A stretch of DNA of 8,236 nt from G020354025 sp964621455 (GTDB taxonomy: Bacteria; Fidelibacterota; Marinisomatia; SCGC-AAA003-L08; TS1B11): the NCBI GenBank assembly GCA_964621455.1, contig CAZULW010000092.1, forward strand, positions 1 through 8,236. Reading direction: 5' to 3'. The notes under the pieces are model-generated. The model did no database searches. It worked only from the letters and a program-made list of their open reading frames with translations, and had not been told where the DNA came from. Positions 1 through 5,803 of this stretch are shown here, one piece after another; position 1 is the stretch's first letter, and each line of letters starts with the position of its first letter. Both the position numbers and the translations under genes were made by a program.

Positions 1-1007
1 AGCTGCTCCTTGAGTTTCTCGGCGTTCTCCTTTTCCATTTTTGCCCTGAGGATGGCCTTCTGAATCCTTCTGGATTTGGGATTCAGGCTCAGGGCCGTTT
101 TGAGGTGCTCAATGGCTTCATCGAACTGGCCGGCGTAGGTCTCCGCCAGACCGAGGTTGTAGAAGGTCTTGGCCTGGACTTCGAGAGGCAGCCCGCTCTT
201 GTTGATGGTCCCCCTCAGGATGGTCATGCCCTCTTCCCATTCGCCGATGCGGAAATAGCTGATGGCCTGGTCAACTTCCGGCAGCAGTTTATCGGTAAGG
301 AAGGCGGCGCGCACCTGCACATCATACGGCGCAACCATACGTATGAACTTTTGCGATATGTCTTTCAGGCACCGGGCATAGAGGGCGTTGCGGTCGATAT
401 TATCGGGGTCTCTATTATCGGCGCTCTTCCGGGAGGTGCGCTCAGCCGACAAGCTTTTGACAGCGAGGATTCTGGCCGTTTGAATGTCAATGATCTGGAG
501 GTTCGCGGAAACACGGTAAGACCCCGTACGGGTATTGATCTGGTGGGTGCGCCCCTTTTTGTCCTTGTATGGCTCACCCTCTTTCAGGTCCTCCTTATAC
601 TGGTCGGTTTGAATACGGCCGAAGACCAGGGCCGCCGTCCCGATGACCTTCCCGATCTCGGGCGCGGTATTCTCGTCGACGATCCCCGTTTCGCTCAGAG
701 AATGCTCGGTCATGATCCGGGCCAGGTTCTGCCGATCCAGGACCTCGAACTGCCCGGAGGTAAACAGGACAGACGTGATTTCATCGGCCATATCTTTGGC
801 GTGGCCGCCCTTCTTCCCAGACTGGTCTACGATGTCGCCGATGGCAATCTTGCGGTACTCTTTAAGGTTGATCTCCGCCGGTCGCTTGACGGTGATGTAG
901 ACGGAGGAAGTGCCACAGCTCGCTATCACGAGGGCCAGAAAAAGCGACCAAACCGCTTTGGGCGTGTTAAATTCCGCGCTTACTTTTACCCAGGGGATGC
1001 CTTTCAT
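1..1007 (-). CDS. CsgG-family lipoprotein with C-terminal TPR (3' end outside window)
   Basis: Read from an ATG at 1007 with GAGGAGA just upstream, the frame stays open for 335 codons to the left edge, so the C-terminus is missing. Residues 18-30 are hydrophobic and end in a lipobox (V-I-A-S-C31), so it should be a lipid-anchored envelope protein. Residues 52-131 carry the CsgG-type core: a strand 'KIAIGDIVDQSG', then 'FEVLDRQNLARIM', then 'SETGIVDENTA' and 'IGTAALVFGRI'. Residues 160-185 continue the fold ('SYRVSANLQIIDIQTARIL'). Residues 245-312 look like one or two TPRs ('TFYNLGLAETYAGQFDEAIEHL'), followed by a charged helix. CsgG itself is the outer-membrane curli export channel. This protein keeps the periplasmic CsgG fold, but no curli genes are seen nearby, so a role in curli is not implied; an LpoB-like or scaffold role is equally possible. 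Family call is strong, function is open. Confidence 0.85.
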   Translation of the reverse strand, partial: MKGIPWVKVSAEFNTPKAVWSLFLALVIASCGTSSVYITVKRPAEINLKEYRKIAIGDIVDQSGKKGGHAKDMADEITSVLFTSGQFEVLDRQNLARIMTEHSLSETGIVDENTAPEIGKVIGTAALVFGRIQTDQYKEDLKEGEPYKDKKGRTHQINTRTGSYRVSANLQIIDIQTARILAVKSLSAERTSRKSADNRDPDNIDRNALYARCLKDISQKFIRMVAPYDVQVRAAFLTDKLLPEVDQAISYFRIGEWEEGMTILRGTINKSGLPLEVQAKTFYNLGLAETYAGQFDEAIEHLKTALSLNPKSRRIQKAILRAKMEKENAEKLKEQ

Positions 1008-1530
1008 GGTATTCTCCTCGATTGCAGGTTCCAGGATCGTTTGCGTGGTCAGAATTTACCTGCAGCAGATCAGACCTGGTTCATGGAAAATAAAGCCGGG
1101 ACAGACCTTTATCCAAGGTTGTGAAATGTAACCAGGAAAATAGGAGAACACCATAGGTGAGGTCGTTTCATTCCGGGGGATGAAGGGAAAATGGGCGTTT
1201 GGCTCTCGGGCCGGGCTGTGCCGGCGGTTTCGTTCGGCTGCAAAGGCCATTCCTGCGCTGTAAACACGGTCTATCGTCCATCAGGCACGGTAATTGCACT
1301 CAACCATGACAACGATTATGGAGTGTATCGAAGATATGTCCGATATCTGCAAGATGATCCGGCGTAATACCCTTCCGGGGCAGGAAGCGGAGCATCCTGT
1401 ACCTGCCAGGCGTCTATCCCGCAGGGCTGGCATGCTTTCCCCGTGCCGTCCGGCCCATTCGAACCCGATGAACAGTTATCCGGCGTCCGCCGCGTTACCA
1501 CTCTAATCCCCCCCCCACCGAAAAAGCCTT
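1008..1530. other. Gene-poor divergent spacer
   Basis: About 520 bases separate the CsgG-type gene (leftward) from the lysozyme-like gene (rightward), so promoters for both should lie here, but I find no convincing -35/-10 pair for either. Several short frames are open, but none has a recognisable product; the best is described separately at 1191-1367. A run of nine C residues sits at 1508-1516, 14 nt before the ATG at 1531. I see no tRNA, repeat array or insertion-sequence end. Confidence 0.6.
1191..1367 (+). CDS. Possible 58-residue small ORF, unrecognised
   Basis: An ATG at 1191, preceded by the purine-rich GATGAAGGGAAA, opens 58 codons ending in TAA at 1365-1367. The C-terminal part is tyrosine- and arginine-rich ('DNDYGVYRRYVRYLQDDPA') and reads more like protein than the alternative frames here. 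There is no signal peptide, transmembrane segment or known motif. Overlapping frames have similar third-position GC, so coding is not established. It could be a small real gene, a remnant of a longer one, or chance. Confidence 0.15.
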   Translation: MGVWLSGRAVPAVSFGCKGHSCAVNTVYRPSGTVIALNHDNDYGVYRRYVRYLQDDPA

Positions 1531-2094
1531 ATGCGTTCCTTTTTAGTCCTCCTGTGTATACCTGTGATTCTGGGAAGCGGTATCCGTACCCCTACCCGCA
1601 CTGGTTTCCACTACCCGGACACACGCCTTCTGGTAAGACTTGTTCTTAAGGGACAGGGTATGTGGTCCCCGGAGGCGGAGGAGTTGGTGCTCAGAACGGG
1701 GGCAGTGGAGAGCCACTACCAATTCCGTGAGGGGATTGACGATGGCCCGGAGCTGGGCTACTGGCAAATCCACCCGCGGACGGCCCAGGATATCCTCTTC
1801 CGTTATCTTCAACGCCCCGGCAGGCTGGAATGGAAGCACAAACTCGAGATGGTCCTGGGATACAGACTTTCCTGGCTGCTGGAGGAGCCGGGACGCTTCG
1901 AGAGGGAGCTGCGAAACAATGACATCCTCGGGATTGCCCTGTGCCGGCTCTGGTATATGATGGCACCCTACCCTATCCCCGAGGCGCGCAACCTGCCGGC
2001 CCAGGCCTGGCTGTGGAAAAAGTGGTTCAATACCCGCAAGGGTACCGGCACGACCCGGAAGTTTATCAGAACCGCCCGCCGGCTGAAGGTCTGA
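1531..2094 (+). CDS. Exported lysozyme/lytic-transglycosylase-like protein of a phage-associated family
   Basis: 187 residues. Residues 4-16 form a hydrophobic stretch after an Arg, suggesting an N-terminal signal sequence. The body (about 34-182) follows the pattern of SLT/lysozyme-type domains: candidate catalytic Glu60 in 'GAVES', then 'GPELGYWQIHPRTAQDI' at 72-88 (the counterpart of the SLT GLMQIxPxTA motif), and 'KWFNTRKGTGTTRKFI' at 164-179. From memory, the same order, with 'LGLWSP', 'GTAxES', 'GGPAxxxWQIEPxT' and 'YNTPLGKGT' blocks, marks small proteins found mainly in phage structural gene clusters. Expected action is binding or cleavage of peptidoglycan glycan strands in the periplasm; activity is unproven. 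The 1531 start is the first ATG after an in-frame TAA at 1504. It has no clear Shine-Dalgarno. A second in-frame ATG at 1660 has a better purine tract, but using it would remove family-like sequence (LVRLVLKGQG). No other phage gene is adjacent. Confidence 0.75.
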   Translation: MRSFLVLLCIPVILGSGIRTPTRTGFHYPDTRLLVRLVLKGQGMWSPEAEELVLRTGAVESHYQFREGIDDGPELGYWQIHPRTAQDILFRYLQRPGRLEWKHKLEMVLGYRLSWLLEEPGRFERELRNNDILGIALCRLWYMMAPYPIPEARNLPAQAWLWKKWFNTRKGTGTTRKFIRTARRLKV

Positions 2095-2141
2095 GGTAAT
2101 CCCCCCAACAGGACTTCCCCCGAAAATTTGTCTCTCAAGAC

Positions 2142-2167
2142 TAGCCCATGACTTAAGTCGTAGGCTA
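2142..2167. repeat. 26-bp near-perfect palindrome between convergent genes
   Basis: Left arm TAGCCCATGACTT and right arm AAGTCGTAGGCTA are reverse complements except at two positions; one of these becomes a G-U pair in plus-strand RNA. The centre is ACTTAAGT. It lies 47 nt past the stop of the lysozyme-like gene and 89 nt past the htrA stop. It may be an extra RNA hairpin aiding termination or RNA stability, or a protein-binding dyad. No T-run follows it directly on either strand. Confidence 0.6.
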
Positions 2168-2190
2168 ATATTATGTTACGATACAATAAT

Positions 2191-2208
2191 AACCGCTTCG
2201 GCGGTTTT
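2191..2208. terminator. Probable bidirectional terminator with UUCG loop
   Basis: Stem AACCGC / GCGGTT (6 bp) closes a TTCG tetraloop, a very stable RNA hairpin. On the plus strand the stem is followed by TT (TTTT counting the stem end); on the minus strand by ATTATTG. It sits between the 3' ends of two convergent genes, 96 nt after one stop and about 50 nt after the other, where a shared terminator is expected. The U-tract is short on both sides, so strength is uncertain. Confidence 0.65.
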
Positions 2209-2256
2209 ACAACTTCGGTCGTGAGTGGACGAGGGCTGGTTCGAGCAGCCAGATGT

Positions 2257-3699
2257 CTAGCTCAGCTCCAGACCGACATACAGGAATACATCCCCGCGGG
2301 CAATACGCAGCTTGATAAAATCCCCCTCATCATATCCTTTCAGGGCTTGGCGATAGTCGCGCAGGTTCCTGATCTTCTTGTCACTGATTTCCACCACCAC
2401 GTCGCCGGGCCGGATGCCGCCCCTGGCCGCCTTGCTGCGGGGGTCAACCCTGGTCACCAGCACGCCGTCATCAACCCGCAGGTCAAACCGCTGCGCTTCC
2501 CGGCTGTCCAGGTTGGCCACTAAAAAGCCGGTACGGCTGCTAACCGTCGCTTCTTCATCCGGATCACTATCGCGGGACGCGAGCGTTTGCTCCGCAGGCA
2601 GTTCGCCCAATTTCACGGTAATGGTTTTTTCCTTGCCGTTACGGATAGCCGTAATCCTGCGCCGATCACCGGGCCGGGAGGATGAGATCACATTCCTGAG
2701 GTGCGAGTTGTCCCGGATTGCGATGTCGTCAACCCTGATGATCACATCACCTTCCTTGATGCCCGCTTTTTCCGCCGGCGTACCGCTATGCACTTCGTTG
2801 ACCATGGCCCCCTCAGGGCTCTTCATACCTAGGGCCTTGGCAAGGGATGCATCTACATCTTGAATAAGCACACCGAGGTAGGCGCGGGTTACCTTCCCGT
2901 GTTCAATCAGGTCATTCACGACCCGCATAACCAGGTTGACAGGGATAGCAAAACCGACGCCCGCGCTGGAGCGGGAGAAGCCGTCAGTGGCGATGGCGGT
3001 ATTAATGCCCACCAGCTCGCCATCCAGGTTCACCAGGGCACCGCCGCTGTTCCCGGGGTTGATGGCGGCGTCGGTCTGGATATAATCTTCATACCGATCA
3101 CCACTGAAGACCTCACTACGGCCCTTGGCGCTGACAATTCCGGCGGTCACGGTGTGATCCAGGTTCGGACTGAAAGGGCTGCCGATGGCCAGCACCCATT
3201 CCCCGACGCGCAGCTCATCGGAATTACCTATTTGCGCCTGTTGCAGGTTATCGGCATCTACCTTGATGACCGCCACATCACTTCTCGGATCGGTGCCTAT
3301 TACCTCCGCCGTTATTACTCGCTTGTCGAGGAGCATTACATCGATCTCTTCCGCGTTGTCAATCACATGATTATTGGTAACTATGTATCCCAGGGCGGCG
3401 TCGATGACCACACCTGATCCCAGTACACTGCTCCGGTACTCAGGGGCCGGTCCAAAGTTGCCGAAGTCATCACCCCGGAAGTTGAAGAAGGGATTGCGGA
3501 ACCGCCGCTGGACCACCCGCTCTGAGGCGATCGTTACCACGCTGGGATTGGCCTTGGAGGAGGCGGCCACAAACATATTATTGATCTGCTGGGCGGTGGC
3601 ATTGTCGGCCGCTGCCGTAGGATTGGCAGCAGCCAGAGTGCCGGCTTCCACCAGTAAAAGTATGAGGGCGGAGAAGATAAAAGTCCGTTGCTTATTCAT
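2257..3699 (-). CDS. htrA: Periplasmic serine endoprotease DegP/HtrA (Do-like)
   Basis: 480 residues, full length for a two-PDZ HtrA. An N-terminal signal peptide (about 1-25, 'FIFSALILLLVEAGTLAAA') directs it to the periplasm. The trypsin-like domain spans about 40-265 with the triad His111 ('VTNNHVID'), Asp141 ('DPRSDVAVIKVD') and Ser218 ('NPGNSGGALVN'), all intact. PDZ1 is about 271-365 ('AYLGVLIQ', 'GTPAEKAGIKEGDVI'); PDZ2 is about 388-478 ('SKAARGGIRPGDVVVEI'), joined by an acidic linker (375-385). The family degrades misfolded envelope proteins and can act as a chaperone for outer-membrane proteins in transit. Start ATG at 3699 has AAGGAT upstream at good spacing. It lies 142 nt downstream of a co-oriented lipoprotein gene, the gap containing two inverted repeats, so it may have its own promoter or be partly co-transcribed. 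A TAGAAT -10-like hexamer lies at 3785-3780, but with a poor -35. Confidence 0.97.
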   Translation of the reverse strand: MNKQRTFIFSALILLLVEAGTLAAANPTAAADNATAQQINNMFVAASSKANPSVVTIASERVVQRRFRNPFFNFRGDDFGNFGPAPEYRSSVLGSGVVIDAALGYIVTNNHVIDNAEEIDVMLLDKRVITAEVIGTDPRSDVAVIKVDADNLQQAQIGNSDELRVGEWVLAIGSPFSPNLDHTVTAGIVSAKGRSEVFSGDRYEDYIQTDAAINPGNSGGALVNLDGELVGINTAIATDGFSRSSAGVGFAIPVNLVMRVVNDLIEHGKVTRAYLGVLIQDVDASLAKALGMKSPEGAMVNEVHSGTPAEKAGIKEGDVIIRVDDIAIRDNSHLRNVISSSRPGDRRRITAIRNGKEKTITVKLGELPAEQTLASRDSDPDEEATVSSRTGFLVANLDSREAQRFDLRVDDGVLVTRVDPRSKAARGGIRPGDVVVEISDKKIRNLRDYRQALKGYDEGDFIKLRIARGDVFLYVGLELS

Positions 3700-3750
3700 G
3701 GCAATCCTTTTTACCTGGTTTGAAAATAAGATTTCCTTTCACCAAGACAG

Positions 3751-3769
3751 GCCCGGACCAAAACCGGGC
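3751..3769 (-). repeat. Inverted repeat in the htrA leader
   Basis: Perfect 6-bp arms GCCCGG / CCGGGC around a 7-nt loop, 52 nt before the htrA start codon. On the minus strand no U-run follows, so it is not a standard terminator. If transcription reads through from the upstream lipoprotein gene, or starts upstream of it, it forms a hairpin in the htrA 5' leader. Its arms share sequence with the hairpin at 3821-3840. Confidence 0.5.
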
Positions 3770-3820
3770 TCGTTCACGCATTCTATGCAGTTTGAGGAGA
3801 AAAGTTTCAGGTAAACCGAC

Positions 3821-3840
3821 AGCCCAGCCCTGGCCGGGCT
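3821..3840 (-). repeat. Stem-loop just after the lipoprotein gene stop
   Basis: AGCCC/GGGCT outer arms and GCC/GGC inner arms, separated by one A-C mismatch, form a compact hairpin one base past the stop codon of the 3842-4702 gene. On the minus strand it is followed by GTCGGTTTACC, so the U-tract is weak. It may protect the 3' end of the upstream message or cause partial termination before htrA. Confidence 0.45.
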
Positions 3841-3841
3841 A

Positions 3842-4702
3842 TCAGGAAGTGTCAGCGTGGGCTGCGGGGCTCGCTTGTCCAGGTATCCCGCCGGGCACGG
3901 CCAGACGGGCCTTGATAGTCAGGATCTGCAAGAGCAGTCTCCGTTTGTGGTCCTGAAAGCCGTACTCGAATGAAAGAAGCGGCTGCAGGGTGTCGGAGCT
4001 GATATCTGCCAGGAATTGATTGAACTGTTCGGACAGACGATCAAGTTCTTGGGTGAGAGGGTTGAACCGGCTGCCCGTTCCCCTGAGTATCTCGCAGGTC
4101 GAGCTCACCGCCTGGATAAGCTCCTGGGTCTCGGGACCCGCGATGGAAGCGGTGAAGAGCGGCAGGGGGTTATCGGATTGCCGGTACCTGGCGACTTCCC
4201 ACTCCCTGGCCAGGTGGATAATTGCCTCCTCCTGGCGATCAAGGACCGCCAGCGCGTATGGTATCAGTTCCCGGGTGGTGGAATCGGCCAGGTCCAGGCC
4301 GGCCGGTGACGGGGGTTCCCTGGTGGTATCCGCCCACAGCGGGGGTTGGCTGAAGTCGATGAGCCTGAAAATCTCAGCCGAATCCACATACACGGGGTGC
4401 ATAAACCGCATAACTCCGATAATCTTTTTGGCCCCCCGGATATTACCCCGGAGCCACTGCTCCACGGCGATACCTTCCAATCGCTTGATCCGGCGGATCA
4501 GGAGGATGTGCTGCCGTGCCTCATCCGATTCGGGATTGAAGGGCTTGGCCCGCAGATAGGCCACCATGTCTCGCCGGGCCTCGTTGATGCGCCCTTCGCG
4601 ATAGAGATACAGCGAGTGCTCCAGATCGGGGGGGACTGCGGGGCAGGCCATGAGGATGAACAGAGTCCCCATGCCCATCAGATAGAACGTACCGACCCTC
4701 AA
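3842..4702 (-). CDS. Lipoprotein with N-terminal TPR-like helices, function unknown
   Basis: 286 residues. Residues 5-19 are hydrophobic, preceded by Arg2 and ending in a clean lipobox (L-M-A-C20), so the mature protein should be a lipid-anchored envelope protein. Residues 25-55 ('SLYLYREGRINEARRDMVAYL') and about 76-105 look like TPR-type helix pairs. The rest (145-270) is predicted mainly helical and unrecognised, with a Pro-rich break at 120-137. The start is a TTG at 4702 overlapping the upstream stop as TTGA, with AGAGGGGGG upstream; an internal ATG at 4678 would leave a signal peptide without positive charge, so TTG is preferred. It is the second gene of a coupled pair with the barrel-like gene, which suggests the two products work together at the outer membrane. 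It ends 142 nt before htrA. I do not recognise a named family. Confidence 0.8.
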   Translation of the reverse strand: MRVGTFYLMGMGTLFILMACPAVPPDLEHSLYLYREGRINEARRDMVAYLRAKPFNPESDEARQHILLIRRIKRLEGIAVEQWLRGNIRGAKKIIGVMRFMHPVYVDSAEIFRLIDFSQPPLWADTTREPPSPAGLDLADSTTRELIPYALAVLDRQEEAIIHLAREWEVARYRQSDNPLPLFTASIAGPETQELIQAVSSTCEILRGTGSRFNPLTQELDRLSEQFNQFLADISSDTLQPLLSFEYGFQDHKRRLLLQILTIKARLAVPGGIPGQASPAAHADTS

Positions 4703-5457
4703 GAGCCCCCCTCTTTTGCTGCTGACGCTGTTTGCGACTTACCAAGGGGAAACGAGATGCGCAGCGAAAGGCCCGTGAGCCGGGAATATTCACTCGGGAG
4801 GCCCACCGAATGGGGACGGTCTTTATACTCCTCATCCCAACGGGGGTGGTCTTTATTAAAGGGCGTAAAGGGCGAAGGAAGGAATAATGCCCAAATGGGT
4901 ATAGAACTGAAATCGTGGAAGTAGCCGATTTCCCACTGGAACCGGTGGAACCGCGGCAGCTTCTCCGGGTCTTCACCCTTGACCGCCAACGCCCCGCCAA
5001 TAAGGATCCCGAAACGGATGCTGCTCCGGTGGTCATCACTGATGCCGTTCAGGATAACCATGCCCCGTAACCCGTAATATCTGAGCCTCCGTACCGCACG
5101 GTTCTTCTCCTCGTTCACTTTGGTCCTGTGAGACACGCGGTAATAGGTGAAATCAAGATTATGGTTCGGATTGAAGCTGTAGGCCAGATTCAGAACATCG
5201 GAGCGTTCATTCTTTTCCACCAGCAGACGGCTGACATCAATGCCGCTTCCATAAATGGGCAGCCCAACCCGCAGGCCCAAATCCCAGCTGTCAGTCAATC
5301 CCCGGCGAAAGAAAATCATGGGCATAACGTTCTCGGCGCTGAGGGTAACGCCCTTGTAGGTCTCGCCCTGTTTCAAGGGTATCGGGCTGATGGTGGGGTG
5401 GGTGGCGCAAGTGGATAAGGCCAGCGCCGCCATGATCATATATTGAGGGCGGAACAT
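4699..5457 (-). CDS. Predicted outer-membrane beta-barrel or barrel-like lipoprotein, function unknown
   Basis: 252 residues from ATG 5457. The N-terminus 'MFRPQYMIMAALALSTC' is a signal peptide; LSTC17 could be a lipobox, though Thr before Cys is unusual, so cleavage type is uncertain. The body alternates polar and hydrophobic residues in short strands with Gly/aromatic turns: 'MIFFRRGLTDSWDLGLRVGLPIYG' (47-70, split by a turn), 'LNLAYSFNPNHNLDFTYYRV' (89-108), 'SIRFGILIGGALAV' (146-159), 'FQWEIGYFHDF' (173-183), and a terminal strand 'LTGLSLRISFPLG' (227-239) followed by a hydrophilic tail. This is typical of small outer-membrane barrels. An in-frame TTG at 5487 would lengthen it by ten residues but falls next to a promoter -35, so 5457 is preferred. 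Neither start has a Shine-Dalgarno. It is the first gene of the pair with the TPR lipoprotein. No known family is assigned. Confidence 0.75.
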   Translation of the reverse strand: MFRPQYMIMAALALSTCATHPTISPIPLKQGETYKGVTLSAENVMPMIFFRRGLTDSWDLGLRVGLPIYGSGIDVSRLLVEKNERSDVLNLAYSFNPNHNLDFTYYRVSHRTKVNEEKNRAVRRLRYYGLRGMVILNGISDDHRSSIRFGILIGGALAVKGEDPEKLPRFHRFQWEIGYFHDFSSIPIWALFLPSPFTPFNKDHPRWDEEYKDRPHSVGLPSEYSRLTGLSLRISFPLGKSQTASAAKEGGS

Positions 5458-5466
5458 GCGCGTGAG

Positions 5467-5494
5467 ATTAGGGCAAGGGAAGGTCAAAAGTCAA
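5467..5494 (-). promoter_or_regulatory. Candidate sigma70-like promoter for the barrel/lipoprotein pair
   Basis: Minus-strand TTGACT (5494-5489) and CCTAAT (5472-5467) are separated by 16 bp; they match the consensus hexamers at 5/6 and 4/6. The expected transcription start, near 5460-5462, is only 3-5 nt before the ATG at 5457, so the message would be leaderless, in keeping with the lack of a Shine-Dalgarno at that start. Confidence 0.4.
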
Positions 5495-5558
5495 GTGAGG
5501 CTCTCACTTCCGCTGTCAGTTTTTCTCCTGACCTAAAAAGGGCGGAGGTACACTTGCT

Positions 5559-5604
5559 GGTAGCAGTGGCAGCTTGCCCCCGACGCAAAGTCGGGGGTAG
5601 CAGT
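5559..5604. repeat. 8-bp stem-loop flanked by 9-bp direct repeats
   Basis: CCCCCGAC (5577-5584) and GTCGGGGG (5590-5597) form a perfect 8-bp stem with loop GCAAA. The word GGTAGCAGT occurs at 5559-5567 and again at 5596-5604, the second copy overlapping the end of the stem. No T-run follows on either strand. It lies inside the non-coding spacer 5495-5803, between the barrel gene start and the fpg stop. Such GC-rich stems are common in dispersed intergenic repeats. Confidence 0.6.
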
Positions 5605-5673
5605 AAGCAGAATTGCAAATTGAAAAATGCAAAAGGCAGGGGTAGGAGCAATCACATCGCAGAGGCATGCCCG

Positions 5674-5738
5674 TTCGGCTGAGCGTTCGACTGAGCTCAC
5701 GCCGAAGTCTCACGTCGAAGCCTCAGGCGAACGCTCAG
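5674..5738. repeat. Nested palindromic array of 12-13-bp words
   Basis: Outer arms CTGAGCGTTCG (5679-5689) and CGAACGCTCAG (5728-5738) are perfect 11-bp reverse complements. Inside, TTCGGCTGAGCG (5674) and TTCGACTGAGCT (5686) are tandem 12-mers. On the other half CTCACGCCGAAG (5696), CTCACGTCGAAG (5709) and CTCAGGCGAACG (5722) repeat at 13-bp steps. The two halves are built from the same word in opposite orientation. The element is non-coding and resembles short dispersed palindromic repeats with TTCGAC/TGAGC cores that occur between genes in many bacteria. Confidence 0.7.
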
Positions 5739-5750
5739 GGCAAGTATCCA

Positions 5751-5771
5751 GTCCTTCGGCAAGCTCAGGAC
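5751..5771. repeat. Short palindrome of the CCTTCGnCAAGCTCAGG type
   Basis: GTCCT (5751-5755) pairs with AGGAC (5767-5771) around TTCGGCAAGCTC. From memory, CCTTCGRCAAGCTCAGG is a widespread intergenic repeat word in diverse bacterial genomes; this copy lies 33 bp past the fpg stop codon. It shares TTCGRC and CTCAG words with the larger array at 5674-5738, so both probably belong to one repeat family. Confidence 0.6.
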
Positions 5772-5803
5772 AGGCATCCAGCATCCAGCCGCTGCTGGCG
5801 ATT

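Noticed and set aside
105..1124. Long plus-strand open frame of 339 codons
   Set aside because: It lies opposite the CsgG-TPR gene, has no recognisable motifs, and the minus frame gives a complete, well-conserved fold with lipobox and Shine-Dalgarno.
1294..1506. Plus-strand frame directly upstream of, and in frame with, the lysozyme-like gene
   Set aside because: It starts with TTG, has no Shine-Dalgarno, becomes rich in Pro/Arg/Ser as shadow frames do, and ends at the TAA at 1504-1506.
1508..1516. C9 tract before ATG 1531 as a phase-variation switch
   Set aside because: It lies outside the coding frame after an in-frame stop, no promoter spacer is seen around it, and a single nine-base tract is weak evidence.
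2234..2270. tRNA-like words (GGTTCGA, and TAGCTCAG) near the htrA stop
   Set aside because: The GGCTG/CAGCC stem with loop GTTCGAG lacks the required G-C closing pair, no acceptor or anticodon arm fits, and TAGCTCAG is the end of the htrA coding sequence.
3780..3808. htrA promoter with -10 TAGAAT, or a sigma-E-type site
   Set aside because: The -10 is good but the -35 at 17 bp (GAAACT) matches poorly, and no sigma-E -35/-10 pair at proper spacing is present.
5486..5775. Spacer repeats as a CRISPR array
   Set aside because: Repeat words are 12-13 bp, nearly tandem and inverted, with no unique spacers of 30 bp or so and no cas genes.
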